NCBI RefSeq assembly: GCF_004798865.1
Contig: NW_025335268.1
Span: 96,211,136-96,275,135, forward strand
Direction: 5' to 3'
DNA: 64,000 bases
Source: Varanus komodoensis
Lineage: Eukaryota; Chordata; Lepidosauria; Squamata; Varanidae
Shown here in pieces: positions 11,142-22,879 of this stretch (the stretch's first letter is position 1; every line of letters begins with the position of its first letter). Below the pieces are notes generated by a model. The model did no database searches. It worked only from the letters and a program-made list of their open reading frames with translations, and had not been told where the DNA came from. The position numbers and the translations under genes were made by a program.

Positions 11142-11463
11142 ATGGAACACAGCTACTCAATTAGCTATAGTGGTTTGGTTGTTCTAAAACACGCTGCAGA
11201 ACCTGTGTCTGCCTTCACACCATGATCACAAGCCATTTTTGTAGTTGTAACCAAGCTACAACTGTTTCCCCTTTTGATTTCCAGGGACAGATGGCTTCTA
11301 TAATCCTTTCTGACAGCCATTTACTGCTCCTTCAAAGTGCCAAAGAGGCATCCTGAAGGAACTCTCAGTTGTCACAAACAAGTAAAAACCATTGAAACAA
11401 AAATTGTGTACCGTTTGCACTTCATTTTTTAAAATTCCTTTTCTTCTCTTTTTAGCCATGCTT

Positions 11464-11600
11464 CATAAGAACATAAGAAAAGCCATACTGGATATGACCA
11501 ATAGTCTGTCTAGTCCAGCACTCTGTACACATGGTGGCAGACCAGAAATATCTCTGGATCACTGCTCGTTCAGATCCCATAAGCCTATACTTGAAGCTGG
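11464..11600 (+). repeat. 'AAGAACATAAG'-type interspersed repeat
   Basis: Begins with ATAAGAACATAAGAAAAGCC, then GATATGACCAATAG and TCTAGTCCAGCACTCTG. This is the signature of a common sauropsid repeat (AAGAACATAAGAAxAGCCxTxxTGGxTCAGxCCAA) that I recall as CR1-associated. Truncated at its 3' side by the next SINE. Confidence 0.6.
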
Positions 11601-11642
11601 GATTCCCCACCCCACCCCAATCTGTACTGTTTTATACTAGTT

Positions 11643-11887
11643 TACATTTATTTATTTATTTTTCAATTTATATCCTGCCTTTTTTTTCCTACAAAGGGCT
11701 CAAGGCAGCTTACATCATTCTCCTCCTCCATCTTATCCCCACAACAACAACCCTGTGAGGTAGGTAGGGCTGAGAGTCTGTGACTGGCCCAAAGTCACCC
11801 GGTTGGCTCCATGGTTGAGCGGGGACTAGAACCCAGGTCATCTGAGTCCCAGTCCCATGCTCTTAACCACTACACCACACTGGCTCT
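11643..11887 (-). mobile_element. tRNA-derived SINE, near full length
   Basis: On the minus strand it starts GAGAGCCAGTGTGGTGTAG. It carries A-box-like TGGTGTAGTGGTTAAGAGC and B-box-like GGTTCTAGTCC (pol III internal promoter), then a central domain. It ends GGCAGGATATAAATTG plus an AAATAAATA tail. The best copy of this squamate-type SINE in the window. Confidence 0.85.
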
Positions 11888-12690
11888 CTCACATTGAGCT
11901 GCATATGCCATTTTGATGCCCTTTCTCCCAGGTTGGAGAGATCCGTTTGGAGCTCCTTACAATCCCTGTTGGTTTCAACCTAAAAAGTTTAGTATCATCA
12001 CCAAACTTGTCTGCTTCATTGCTTATTCTTAATTTCAAATCATTTATTAATAGGTTGGAAAGCATTGGTTCTAATAAAGAACCCTGAGGGATTCCACTGG
12101 TTACATCCCTCCATTGGGAGAGATTGCCTTTTATTCTGTTGTCTGTCTTCTGTTCTTTAACCAATTACTGATCCATAAGAAAGCGCTCACTCCTTTTAGT
12201 CCAAGGCTGCCAAGTTAGCTAAGTTGCCTTTGGTGAAGCATTTTGTCAAAAGCCTTTTAGACGTTCAAGTAAATAATGTCTACTGGATTGCTCCTGCTCA
12301 CATGCTTACTGACACTCTCAAAGAACTTCAACAGTTTAGTGACAGGACTTCCCCTGGTGGAAGGCATGTAGATTCTTTTTCCACAGGGCTTGCCCCTCTA
12401 TGTGTTTACTGATTCTATCATTTTCAAGCAATTTACCCAGAATAGATGTTAAACTAATTGCGGGTAATTCCCCAGATTTCCCCTGGATCTGATGTTACAT
12501 TGGCCATTCTCTCATCTTCTGGTACAAAGGCTGATTTTAGGGACAAATTAAGAATTCTTGTAAGAAGGTCAGCAATTTCATATTTGAGTTCTTTAAGAAC
12601 TCTAGGATGAATAATATCTGGGTTGGGTGACTTTACTGACTTTCAGTTTATCAATAAGGTTATGAATTTCATTGACATCCTGGGGGATCC
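11888..12690 (-). mobile_element. CR1 LINE, reverse-transcriptase part
   Basis: On the minus strand the reading frame gives SGIPQGSLLEPMLSNLLIND and then FGDDTKLFR, the RT motifs (PQGS..GP...INDL, FADDTKLFR). The catalytic FADD is altered to FGDD. The upstream part (to about 12690) matches the earlier RT region of CR1 but is broken by stops and shifts. Immediately abutted by a SINE at its 3' side. Confidence 0.85.
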
Positions 12691-13667
12691 CTGCTGTCAA
12701 AGAACAGCAGGTACCAACCTGGTCATTGACCCCAAAAAGCTTCCAATAGGGGTCTTTTTTCCTTCAATTTCCCTTGACTGTTGTTGGCACACAAGCTGTC
12801 AAGGGAAAGGGAAAGGTGTGAGTCAACTTTGCTCATGAAAAGGCAGTAATAATCATCTTCTATAGAATGTTGTAAAGGTACACTCACTTTTCTACTCATT
12901 CCTCAGACTCTAGGTACCCAGGTAATGGTAAAGGCATGTCACCCCCTTTAAAAGGAACTGGCATTTTGATAGCTATGCCTGTATATGTCCTGATGAAGAA
13001 ACCATGGGGCTTCCATCCAAAATACTGCCCCCCCCATATTTTCAAAAGTGTTGTTGAAATTTTAGCAGCTCCTTTGAAAAATGTGACAGATCCTTTTAAA
13101 AGTGCAGGCTGTATATTTGCATGTTCCTGAGCACCTAGAATCTCAGGAACAAGTGGAGCAGTAAGTGTATTTTGACAGCAGGTACCCCCAGGATACTGAG
13201 CAAGCCAAGGCTTTCCAATTTCCACACTTGGAGAACTGCACACTTCTGCAGTCATGCAGGTATTGCAATTTTTTTAAGTGTGCATGGTATCCATTCATTC
13301 ATTCATTGGAAATTGTTTGCCAAGCACTGACAACCTTTCCAAAGTGCTGGTTGGGCAATCTGAAGGGGCTGACAGTGACAGTCAAAACTGGGATAATGAA
13401 AGCTGTCTATCAACCTGTCTTCCATTGTCTCAAAAGGTGGGGAATAAAGGGCCAGCTTTATAGCTCACAATTATAGCTCACAATTATGATGGTGAAACAC
13501 TGCTATATAGTAAAACAATGGAAGCAGCCATGTTTTTTTCACAATGCACCACAAAAGATACTTTAACACAGAAATAACACAGGTTCTGGAATTTTTTTAC
13601 ATTGTATATTAATAGTTATGGGGACGATTTGTAGAAATATTTGTATAGGCATTAGAGCACTGCTATA
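12691..13667. other. Non-coding stretch
   Basis: Contains open frames of up to 119 codons on the minus strand without family resemblance. A 13-bp tandem duplication around TATAGCTCACAAT lies at about 13460-13487. The first part may be further eroded CR1. Confidence 0.45.
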
Positions 13668-13818
13668 AGCTTCCGTATAACCTGAAATGCCTGATCCTGC
13701 CTAATCTTGGAAGCTAAGCAGGGTAAGGCCTAGTTGAAATCTGGATGGGTGACTTAAATGTTGTGAATCTCCCAGAGAGCTTTGGTTATGGGCAGTATAG
13801 AAATGCAATATAATAATA
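13668..13818 (+). mobile_element. 5S-rRNA-derived SINE with L2-like tail
   Basis: The head reads CCTGAA...CTAATCTTGGAAGCTAAGCAGGG (A-box side, 13711-13723) and then CTGGATGGGTGAC (13741-13753, C-box side). This is the internal promoter region of 5S rRNA. The 3' end GGCAGTATAGAAATGCAATATAATAATA resembles the L2-like tail at 6411-6437. Not a functional 5S gene: it diverges after the C box. Confidence 0.75.
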
Positions 13819-14089
13819 CCCAATAAGGATGGCAGGTGCAAAGAACAGATGATAGCCCTAGGTATCAAGTGAAGGAGTGGATCCAACTTGGGGTAACACT
13901 TTGATAGAGTATAAAAATAACACACAGTATTTAATATTTGGAAGCACAAATGGGAAGAGATAAAATGGGATGGAAATGGCTGAAAAGGGTAAAATGCTTT
14001 GCTTTATTTTAAAATGGAACACACAGTGTGGTGGTGGGGAATGCCAGCTCAGTTCAACAGCACAAAAACAACCCCAACAAGTCCCTTAG

Positions 14090-14720
14090 AGCCAGAAGAG
14101 GCTTTTTAAAGCTTCATGAATATTTAGCTTGTCCTCATGTAAAATATATGACTTTGTGTAAGGATCAGGCAAAGGAGGTGTGTGATTTTTTTCTGATTTA
14201 TGGGTCCAGTGACGGATTATTCATAGCAGAGCAGCTGTGTGGAAAGATTCATCCACTGCAAAATGTGATTGTACATCAGGCAGTCTGAGGGAACGGAGCT
14301 ATGACTAATGGCTACTTTACATATAAATGAGAAGGTTTGTGCTAGGAACTGTTTAAAAAAAAAAAACCAGTCTCACTCACTGATTGGGCCTGGCCTCTTT
14401 GATCTGAGTGAAGCACAGGGACCAGAAGAAAGAAAAGGAGGACTTAAAACTTGCTTGGTCTCATCAAATTCCAGCACATTGTTAGCAAATGCTCAGAAAT
14501 TAAGGCTAATGTCAGTCATTGTTTTTCTGAAGATGCTCAACTGTAAATGTATGGCCTTACTACAGATTTAGCCATAGCCAAGAGTGATACACAGCTAGTT
14601 AATTCCCTTTCTGCTTTTCATAACTACAGCTGCCACTGGAAGGAAAGGAGACATAATCAGGCGGAGCAATATTTGTAAATGTGCTACAATCAATTCACAG
14701 CCCTCAAAAATCCACTCACA
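14090..14720. promoter_or_regulatory. Candidate conserved non-coding block
   Basis: Two stretches (14090-14290 and 14575-14720) have no repeat signature. They combine AT-rich cores (TTAATTCC, CAATATTTGTAAAT, CAATCAATTC) with complex unique sequence. Conservation is not testable here. Enhancer status is a guess from composition and location. Confidence 0.22.
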
Positions 14721-14802
14721 CAGACTAGTAAGCAGGCTTAGCTGTTGAGAAAGGTGGTAGCTGTGTGAGGCAGAAGGGAGGCGGATGAGAGCATATTGAC
14801 AG

Positions 14803-14915
14803 CCTGTGTGGTTTAGTGGTTAGAGCCGCTTTCCTCAACCTGGTACCTTCCAAATGTGTTGGTCTGTAATTCCTCTTATTGGTTATGCTGAAGGGTATGA
14901 GTTTAAGGAAGTCTA
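14803..14915 (+). mobile_element. SINE head fused to half of a palindromic repeat
   Basis: TGTGTGGTTTAGTGGTTAGAG is a SINE A-box head. It changes at about 14830 into CCTCAACCTGGTACCTTCC...TGTTGGTCTGTAATTCC, the left arm of a common squamate palindromic element (CAACTCCCAGCAT type). Confidence 0.5.
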
Positions 14916-15924
14916 GGTTGGAGTTTTAGACTTTATCTGTGGGACCTTGGGATAAATCCCTACTTAGTGGAGAGGCATAAGTAAAATATAAGCCTTCCTG
15001 ACATCTCTGAAAAATATTAACATTAACCGAACAAGGAAATAAAAAGCAAAAGAGACAGAAACACAATCTGATAAGGAGAGCTTTTCTAAAATAGAATAGA
15101 TACTCTGAAAGAATGTAGCTCTGTTTGAGGGTTGAAGATTTTAGAGATTTGTACACCTTTTGGGCCTACATTGAGCAGTATGGTCAAAAAAATTCAGCAT
15201 CGTTTTTCAGGTTTAGACCCTGTCTCTGAACCTATTTGGGATGGTAGACATGACTTGGCTCTCACCAGACAAGAATAAAGATCTTAATTTCAGACTTTAG
15301 ATAGAAAGTCATTTGTTTCTTGGAAAGTCAGGTTGTAGTTTTGTGTATGTGATTATCTGGGACTTCTAGACCCTTTTCCCATCCAATCTCAATCCCTTCC
15401 TTACTGTTGTATTTGATATAAACTGTCTAGACATTGCAGATGTGGCCAGATGTTGGGCCTGTAATTTATAACAAGAGCATCCAGAAGGCAATTCCAATTT
15501 GCTCTGCTAATGTTTTAAGTTACAGATGCTGAGATCTCCTGTAAATATTCTTGGCTTTCATACTAACAACTATTCTGGGGTTGTTCAGCAAATACTAGCT
15601 AACTACAAAACAATTCCATCTATCATTCGGTCTCTGGGGGAGGTTGGAAAGCCATGGGTTGTTTCATTTTTTTCAGGTCCAAAAGTAAGGGATTAGGATA
15701 TTTAGATTGCAGCTCTGTGTGTACTAATTTGAGAATGTCTTATCAAACTCAGTGGTACTTTCTGCAGAGTGCAATGGATATATTCAGTATATACCACATA
15801 GAAGTTATGGTTGGTCTAATTCTGCCAATTCTGCTCATTTTCATTTTCCAATCACACTTGTATTGGTTTTGACTCTCTTTCTGAGTGCAAAAGAAAAAGT
15901 GAGTGGGGAATGGTATATTAGGGT

Positions 15925-16300
15925 ATTTATATATTTAAAACTTTCCTTACAAAGTCCAAAGTGGCTAACAATTCAATTACAACCACATCAAAAAGTTGCA
16001 ACTAAAAAAGTTACAAATCTAGAAAACACAATAAAACAAAAACGATAAAAGGGTCACTAAGTAAAATAGCCCGACAAAGACAGCTTCAAAATTAAATATC
16101 ATCATTGAAAACCATACAAAAGAGTAAAAACTGCGAGCTGAGTTGATACATCTTATGGCCTCAAAAGAAAGGGTTTTCCAATGGCAGAAAGTTATTAAAG
16201 GGAAAGCAAGGAAGGTTTTTCTCAGGAAGGAATTCCAGAAGGAGTTCTAGGTACAGAAGTGATGCGTGTTAATAGTGATGGCAGCTTATTTGCATCTGGA
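15925..16300 (-). mobile_element. Diverged L2-like LINE 3' end
   Basis: Starts with TATTTATATATTTAAAACTTTCC and GTCCAAAGTGGCTAACAATT, followed by an A-rich 3' UTR and eroded coding remnants (AGGAATTCCAGAAGG region). Same layout as the clearer copies but old. Confidence 0.5.
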
Positions 16301-16446
16301 AGGGGTTTGATGATAGTTCCTGTATCTCTACCATAACCTCCATAAGCACACAAAGAGTTCTGTAGGATTGGACAAAAGACCTACCTATTCCCTCAGCTTG
16401 TTTCACATAGAGGCCATCCTCTGGGAAGTCCACTTGTAATTTCCTT

Positions 16447-16461
16447 CCACTAGGTGGAGGT
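16447..16461 (+). promoter_or_regulatory. CTCF-like motif
   Basis: CCACTAGGTGGAGGT matches the CTCF core CCASYAGRKGGCRSY at 14 of 15 positions. Confidence 0.35.
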
Positions 16462-16529
16462 TCATCTTGTTTATTACTGAAGTTAGTATATACATAATAA
16501 TTCAGCAGAAGCAGAGCATTCTGAAAATC

Positions 16530-17371
16530 AGGTATGTGCAGCTATTCTTGGATGCAATGGACCTTATTCCCAGGTAAGGATATATAAAACCGATACACAA
16601 TCTAGGAGTCAGTTCTTTGTTTCAAAGTTCTGAAGCAAGTCAGGGACTGAAACAAGTGATGCTCTTGGACTATTGGTCAGTGTTTTTTTCCACCACAGGA
16701 CCTGGACTGATCTTGAAAAGTGACATTAGCTTGCCATGCATCCTGCATTGAAGAACTTTCTTGCTGGGGTAGATTATTTTGGATAACCAGCTTTCTTTCA
16801 GTCCAAGGAGCTGTGCCAGAAAGAAAGGTGGTAGCCTGGTGGGTCTTGTGATCCACAGTTATAAGTCATGCATGTATGTCTAGACCTCTGCGATCATTAG
16901 CTATTGAATAACATATTCTCCACTCTGTGCATGAAGTATGGATGAGCAATTCTCTGTGTAGGGATTCCCGCACCAGTGCAGGAGTCGTGATTAATGCATT
17001 TGCTCCAGGCCCTTTGTGCCTCCCTAGAGTTTTCTGGAAACTAATACCATTTCTCCTGTTTGGCCAGGTCATCTGACACATTGTTGACACATCTATGATA
17101 GGTTTGTACAGTGTGCGTGCTATTTGTCATATAGTTGGCATGTTAACTGACAACAGAATCAGTGTTTTGCATGTTGCAAGGAGTCCCAATCCAGGTATCA
17201 TGGATGTCACTACTCCCACATCCTTCTAATGTGCATCTGCTGGCCAGTTCTGAGCTATGCAAGAAGTCATAGCAGTGGTACCATTTGTGACCTTTGAACT
17301 GGCGCAACATCAGAGCTGTGCTGGAGCAAGGTGGTACTCATACCAATACCAACAATACTCTGCTAGCACAA
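16530..17371. other. Unique non-coding stretch
   Basis: No repeat family recognised. The 16860-17100 part is compositionally complex with a minus-strand frame of 74 codons lacking resemblance to any family. Could be an unrecognised old element or conserved non-coding DNA. Confidence 0.4.
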
Positions 17372-17377
17372 GGACAT

Positions 17378-17440
17378 TGACAGCCCAGTTCTAGGCATGT
17401 TTACTTGGAAGTAAATTCCACCGAGTTCAAAGTGTCTTGC
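17378..17440. repeat. Type A MITE-like repeat copy
   Basis: CCAGTTCTAGGCATGTTTACTTGGAAGTAAATTCCACCGAGTTCAA is a recognisable half of the palindrome described at 6190. Confidence 0.6.
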
Positions 17441-17614
17441 TGTTTTAAAAAGTCCTATCCTCACACACTGCTTAACGATATCCCACATTAATTTTTGTAA
17501 TCATGCAAATGCCCCCTTATGAATCACATTTAGGTCTGCAGATACATACAGAAATAAAGCTCCCATACAGATGCACCACCAAGAGAAGGTTCAGCTATGT
17601 CAAATCCCAAATTT

Positions 17615-18065
17615 TATTTATTTATACAAGAATTTATTTATTTTATTATTTATTTATTTAGAAAATTTCTATGCCGCCCCATTCTGCCCTCTATAAGTAT
17701 AAATGTATATTCTACCCTACACCACTCAAGGTAGCTAAAACTACTAAACCCAACCATAAAATAAAATTATAAAATACTCGGAAAACAATATAACAAAAAC
17801 AGAGATATATACAGCATATAAAATGCATTGGATAAAAACCTCAATCCAGTAAAACAAATCTGTCTAAATACAAGGGGTTTTGCCATCTGGAGAAACACTA
17901 TAAGAGAAAAAGCCACCTGAGCCTTCTAGTCCAGAGCATCCCATAATATAGATGCAGCTGCAGAGAGTCCTTTCTCTTATCCCCATTATATCAGCTTTGA
18001 CCACAGTTGGGACATCAAGAAGGGCATCTCTTTCAGTGCTTAGAACAAAGAATATAGAAAAAGCC
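17615..18065 (-). mobile_element. L2-like LINE 3' end
   Basis: Tail of TTTATTTATTTA, then CTATGCCGCCCC as in the young copies. The body is much more diverged (TGGCACTCAAG-like central part). Antisense coding remnants end near 18065. Confidence 0.6.
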
Positions 18066-19889
18066 ATTCCTTAAGGCATTCTGCTCCTCAGGTTTTCAAG
18101 GTCATTATAGTCTGGGATAAAATATTGTTAAATTGATTATAAATACTCACATAAAAGGGTGTTTTGAAAGATAATCCAATTTGTAAACAATTACTTTGTT
18201 CTAAATTTGCTTTGGGCAATCTATATCTGTCAGTTGGTACAAAGAAGCTGTTCTGAACTTGTTGCAGAGGTAAGCCAGTCAAGTGCTAGATGAAATCTTT
18301 GCAAATATCCTGGACTGATAGATTATTTCAAGATCAGAGTCTTTCTCGCTCTACAAGTACCTGCAGAATCAGGAACACGCCTGTAGATGCTTGCAAGGAA
18401 AAGAAATTGGCAATCATGCAGCACAGCTGAAAGCCTTGGAGAACTCCATAAAAGTCTTCCCTGGGGGTGTTCTTTTTTTGCCACAGCAACAGGAGCCACT
18501 TGCCCTAAAATAGGAAACTGGAAACTGGACTGGTTGGAAGTTATCTGTTAAAGTGGAGTCCAAAGATGGGTTTTTTAAAAAATAAAATCTTTAAAGTAGC
18601 TACTTAAATGGCATTACCCTTTCCAAAGTGGTTGTGGATGCACTTTGTGTACCACCTCCACCCCCCCAACCAGATCTCTCTTGGCAGGCTTAACCAATCA
18701 AAAGCATTCCTGGCAGCATTACAGCCTCCTTCCCTTTCCATCCAAAACATCACAGCTAGATAGGCAAAGCTGGACATGCCGCTGACTTGCAGGGCAGAGG
18801 CACTGGGGAGCCAAAGATCCCTTCCAAGCTTCTCCCAGCCTGCCCAGAATGCTGCAATGAACTGAATTTGGAGGGTTAGGGACATCCCCACTGGACTTGA
18901 CAGTCAGTGACTTAATGCAGATGCAATGCTGGCAGAAAAGTAAAACTTCTTTGTAGCCATCATTTCCACATATTGCCTTAGTATGGGCTCTAGCCATTAT
19001 CTTTTTCCGATTTGCTCTGAGTTTTCCTCCACTGCTGCCCTGTTCATTGTAGCTGTGACTTAATTGTCCAGAGTTCCCAGAAAACCCAGAAGCCGAACTG
19101 CTTCCATCAACAGGGAGAGGAGAGTCATACAACTGTGTCATTTGCCCATCCCAAGGACTGACCACAGCTTCACAGAATTACCATTTGAGGCAGCAAGAAA
19201 CTTCTTCAATGCAGTCAGGAAACCATTTTAATCCATCTTACTCCAAGGCTAGACTTTTCTGAAAGGTCTCCCATCACTGCAGTTTAGGAGCTCTTGTGAA
19301 TGTAAACTCCACCAGATAGTTATCAGTCTATGGTAAAAGGACAGCATCCTGTCCTTTCATACCCAGCTCACCATCCACCCATCCAGAACAACAATGAATC
19401 AATTCTAGAGTAATTCCTGTATATAAATGGGACTTGATATCATTTTGGAAAGCCTCATATTCACTCTCCAGCCAATGGGACAACCTCTTTGGTGATGACC
19501 TAAGGGCTGTGGCCCTCTGCTAGTGGCAGCAAGCTTCTTTAAATGACACTCCACCCAAGAAGCAGGTGAAAATGGAATTTGCTTGTTCTCACAGGCCAGG
19601 TCTATCAGTGGCCTTTGAAGCCCCTTCCAACTCTACTTCTGTTCCATTCTTAATAATAAGCATGGTATTCTCTCACCTGCCACAGCACTAATAATTAATT
19701 GTGGATATTTTAAAAAGTAACTACATCAGAATTGGAAGTATCTTTATGTACCTGTTGTTATGATGACTCACCTGAATCTTGGCAAAGCCACATGGGAAGT
19801 GGCACTTACACCCTGAACCTGAAGATAGATCTTTGAGAATAAGTTCCCTACTAATTCATGTGGAACCACTTCCAAACACAGTCTACCTT
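18066..19889. other. Non-coding stretch
   Basis: A 148-codon minus-strand frame (18719-19165) has no recognisable domain and is overlapped by a second frame. I see no repeat signature or gene. Confidence 0.5.
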
Positions 19890-19899
19890 GTCCTGCTTA

Positions 19900-19995
19900 C
19901 TAGAAAATAAGTCCTATTAAACTTGGTGCAGCTTAGTTTTCAGTAATCATCTTTGGGAATAAGTTGCAAGTGTGTTTAAGATTATAGGCCTGAAA
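19900..19995. repeat. Type A MITE-like repeat copy, both arms
   Basis: Contains AAAATAAGTCCTATTAAAC in one arm and GTGTTTAAGATTATAGGCCTG at the other end, as expected of the full palindrome. Confidence 0.55.
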
Positions 19996-20660
19996 CTTTC
20001 CAAATTCAGGATGAAGGGCTTGCATTTTTTCTCACTACCTAGAATGGGGAAACAGGATAGTCACTGCATGAGAACTTTGAAATAAAGAGAATCCTTGAAA
20101 TAAACCCCTCTGTTCCAAAATAAAAAGTTACAAAATGTATTTTTTTTTTGCTAAGAATGTGATCTTCCTGCAGAATTTAGAATTTTTGAATCTAGATTTT
20201 GATGCCTGTATCATGCATGATAGCTAAAAATCATATGTACCAGAAATACATTTTTAAAACCTCAGATGTTCCATCTGTCTATTAACATGAAGCAACAAAA
20301 GAAAGTTGTTTTTTAAAAGTCTTTCACTGTTAATGGAAGCATCATTAGTTAATTCAAAATATTGCATCCAAGCTTATAGCATTGAAGTAATTTTTCAGTT
20401 ACAAAGCTGTCCTTGCATAAGAATGAAATCAGGAGGAGAAAAAAAGCCTGCTCCATTCATTTGGGGCTGTACAAGTTGTGTCATCCAAAAGCAATAAGGA
20501 GATGTGCCAGACTGCCAAAATAAGGGATAGATGATAATTTACCAGGTCAGAAATGCACTGTGATGAAGACACAGGCAGAGAATAAAACCTCAAAAAATAA
20601 AAGAAACCAGGATGATCTAGTGGAAACTTGAGATTGCCTTTAAGCCTCTGTTCACAACGT

Positions 20661-20722
20661 CATTCATTCATTCATTCATTCATTCATTCATTCATTCATA
20701 TTTTCATTCATTCATTCATTCA
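20661..20722. repeat. (TTCA)n microsatellite
   Basis: CATTCATTCATT units with one interruption (TATTTT) near 20700. The repeated FIHS peptide in one frame is an artefact of this. Confidence 0.95.
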
Positions 20723-20920
20723 AGGCATTTATATTATTCTGTTTAGTCAGAAGCACTGCATGAGCATGTGGACATCCTCTGGAATTTTTCTACCAGGAAA
20801 AGATTGGAACAGCAGTTTATGGTTGTAATTTGCATAGTCCCTCACCATAGGCTCCTTAGCAAACTAAGCAGTCATGGAATTAAGGGTGGGGGTGGGGGGA
20901 ATCCTCTTATGGATCACTAA

Positions 20921-21479
20921 CAAGTTAAAGAACAGAAGACAGACAATGGAAATAAATGACAATCTCCCAGTGGACGGATGTCACCAGAACCACAGGATTC
21001 TGTATTAGGACCAATGCTTTTCATCCTATTCATACATGATTTGGAATTAGGAGTGGATGGTGAACTGGCCAAGTTTGCTGATGGCACTAAACTTTTTAGG
21101 CTAGTTCAAACCAAAAGTGATGGTGAGGAGTTCCAAAGGGATCTCTCAAAGCTGAGAGGATGGGCATCAAAATGGCAAATTCAGTTCAATACAAGCAACT
21201 ATAGAGTAATGCATTTTGGGGCAAAAGATCCCAACCTCAAGGATAGGCTTATGGGATCGGAACTAGCAGTGACTGAACAAGAAAGGGGTGTTGGTGGATG
21301 GCTTGATAAAATGTTGGCCCAGTACTCAGCTGCTGTGAAGAAACTCTATGGTGTGGTGGAAGCAGAGAAGGAGATTTTTCTCCCCCTCTCTCATAACACT
21401 TGAACCCAGGGTCATCCCATGAAGCTGATTAGTGGGGAGGTTTAGGATGATCAAAGGAAGTGCTTCTTCATGGAATATA
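20921..21479 (+). mobile_element. CR1 LINE, RT C-terminal part
   Basis: The frame from 20978 reads SVLGPMLFILFIHDLEL, then FADGTKLFR (catalytic FADD changed to FADG), then LRGWASKWQIQFN, the conserved order of CR1 RT. It runs to AVKKLYGVVEAEKE and continues in eroded form to the insertion at 21480. The element resumes at 21715. Confidence 0.9.
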
Positions 21480-21714
21480 CAGAGGGGTGCAAAAGTAGGT
21501 ATTTTTTATTATGAAAAAAACAATAGCTTTATTAAGTCACAATAAGGATGACATACAAATTGCAATTAAGTACAATCTCTTAAGTGCTCAAATTGCTGGC
21601 CTTCAGCATTCACACATTCCTGTAGTCTAGTGTCTACACTCAAGCACACTTTGGCACAGGTGAGGAACTCTGAATAACTCTTACAACTGTATACCTACTT
21701 TTGCACCCCCCCTG
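21480..21714. mobile_element. Tc1/mariner-type non-autonomous transposon, 235 bp
   Basis: Inverted repeats of 23 and 24 bp (CAGAGGGGTGCAAAAGTAGG at 21480; its complement ends at 21714) differ by one substitution and one indel. They are flanked by TA on both sides (21478-21479 and 21715-21716), the Tc1/mariner target duplication. On the minus strand the interior ends like a transposase C terminus (RLQECVNAEGQQFEHL), so it is an internally deleted copy. Confidence 0.88.
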
Positions 21715-21760
21715 TATATTAATCTATAGAACTCAACAAGGAAAATACTACATTATCCTC
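21715..21760 (+). mobile_element. CR1 continuation after the transposon
   Basis: TTAATCTATAGAACTCA follows the insertion and fits the CR1 3' region (TTAAACTATGGAACTC). It rejoins sequence ending at 21477 (CTTCTTCATGGAATA). Confidence 0.65.
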
Positions 21761-22227
21761 ACCCTTTAAAAAGCTGCAAAAATGTCTGGAAAACACAGGA
21801 GAAGCCCTGAGGGGATAACATAAGGACCTGCAAACTCTGTGAGTGAGGGGTTGCAAATACATAGCAAATGCCTAGTGCTTCTGCCAATGACCTTCTGCAG
21901 TTCTGCATCCATCTTCCAGCCTCAGTTCCCTGTCTGAAAAATAGTGATATTGAAGATTTACGTGCTTTCTGCACAACTTTGTGTACAATATAAGCTCATT
22001 ATTTCCCCTTTGAGGTGCACCATTCAAATATTTTAGGGATTGGTTGATTTGGATTTATATTCTACTTTTTAAAGTAAAAAGCGTTCAGTAAGATTAAAAT
22101 CTTCTTCTGTATCCAGTATTTTTCTGAAATAAAATACATCAGAATAATTTCCTGAATTAAAATTATTTTAAAACTATTAATAAAGGTTTTGCTTATATTT
22201 GGAGGGGAGTTAACTATACTGTTTATT

Positions 22228-22318
22228 AATGAAGGCTGTAATCCTACATACATTTACCTGTGAACCATTAAACTTCAACTTCATTCTGAGCTGTATAGGA
22301 CTGCACTGTTAATCAAAA
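22228..22318. repeat. Type A MITE-like repeat copy
   Basis: GGCTGTAATCCTACATACATTTACC and GCTGTATAGGACTGCA form the two ends of the palindrome. Confidence 0.55.
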
Positions 22319-22799
22319 GTGAAAAGTAGCAAGCTTACTTTTGCTGGAGCCATTTCATGTACCTGTAGTTTTATTTTATTCTAATGTTTTGAAAGCTGTG
22401 CATCTCTTCCATATACAACTTGTGCTAGAAAGGGCTTTTTAGAACAGTCAGTGGTTTGTGTAGTCAAAGGAGGTCATTGTAACATTAATGGCACACACCC
22501 AAGTGTAAGCTGACTGATATGTTTGCAATGACTGACTGACTAAATGGACACTTCTAATATCATCAATAATTGCTATGTACCCATCACTTATGGCAGTGAC
22601 TTTGTACTCTGTTCAAAACTAACAGCAACAACAAAAATCATCCAAAGGTCAGGAGCAGATCCTGAGTGAAATAGCTTCTGTGCATCTTTTCCTCATAGCT
22701 TGGTAGAATACGAGAAGAGAGCTAGAAACTTGCTTTTGATTTTTTTGTGACAACTGCAAAGTCAGGAAAGGGGAATGGAAGGAACATTTATTGAATTAT

Positions 22800-22878
22800 T
22801 ACTGTAAGCTGTCCAGAGACATGTAGTGATTGGACGGGTTAGAAATACCCCAAATAAATAAATAAAAATGAATAAATA
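22800..22878 (+). mobile_element. LINE 3' tail fragment
   Basis: GTAAGCTGTCCAGAGACATGT...GGACGGGTTAGAAATACCCC followed by AAATAAATAAATA, the layout of a LINE terminal hairpin and tail. Confidence 0.5.
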
Positions 22879-22879
22879 A

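Noticed and set aside
11800-11887. tRNA gene
   Set aside because: A and B boxes are present but no cloverleaf can be formed; they belong to a SINE.
13668-13760. Functional 5S rRNA gene
   Set aside because: Similarity covers only the internal promoter region and stops after the C box, so it is a SINE head.
18719-19165. 148-codon minus-strand frame
   Set aside because: No domain, no splice or promoter context, and overlapped by another frame.
20661-20722. Regular short repeats considered as CRISPR-like
   Set aside because: Simple TTCA microsatellite without spacers; the genome is vertebrate.
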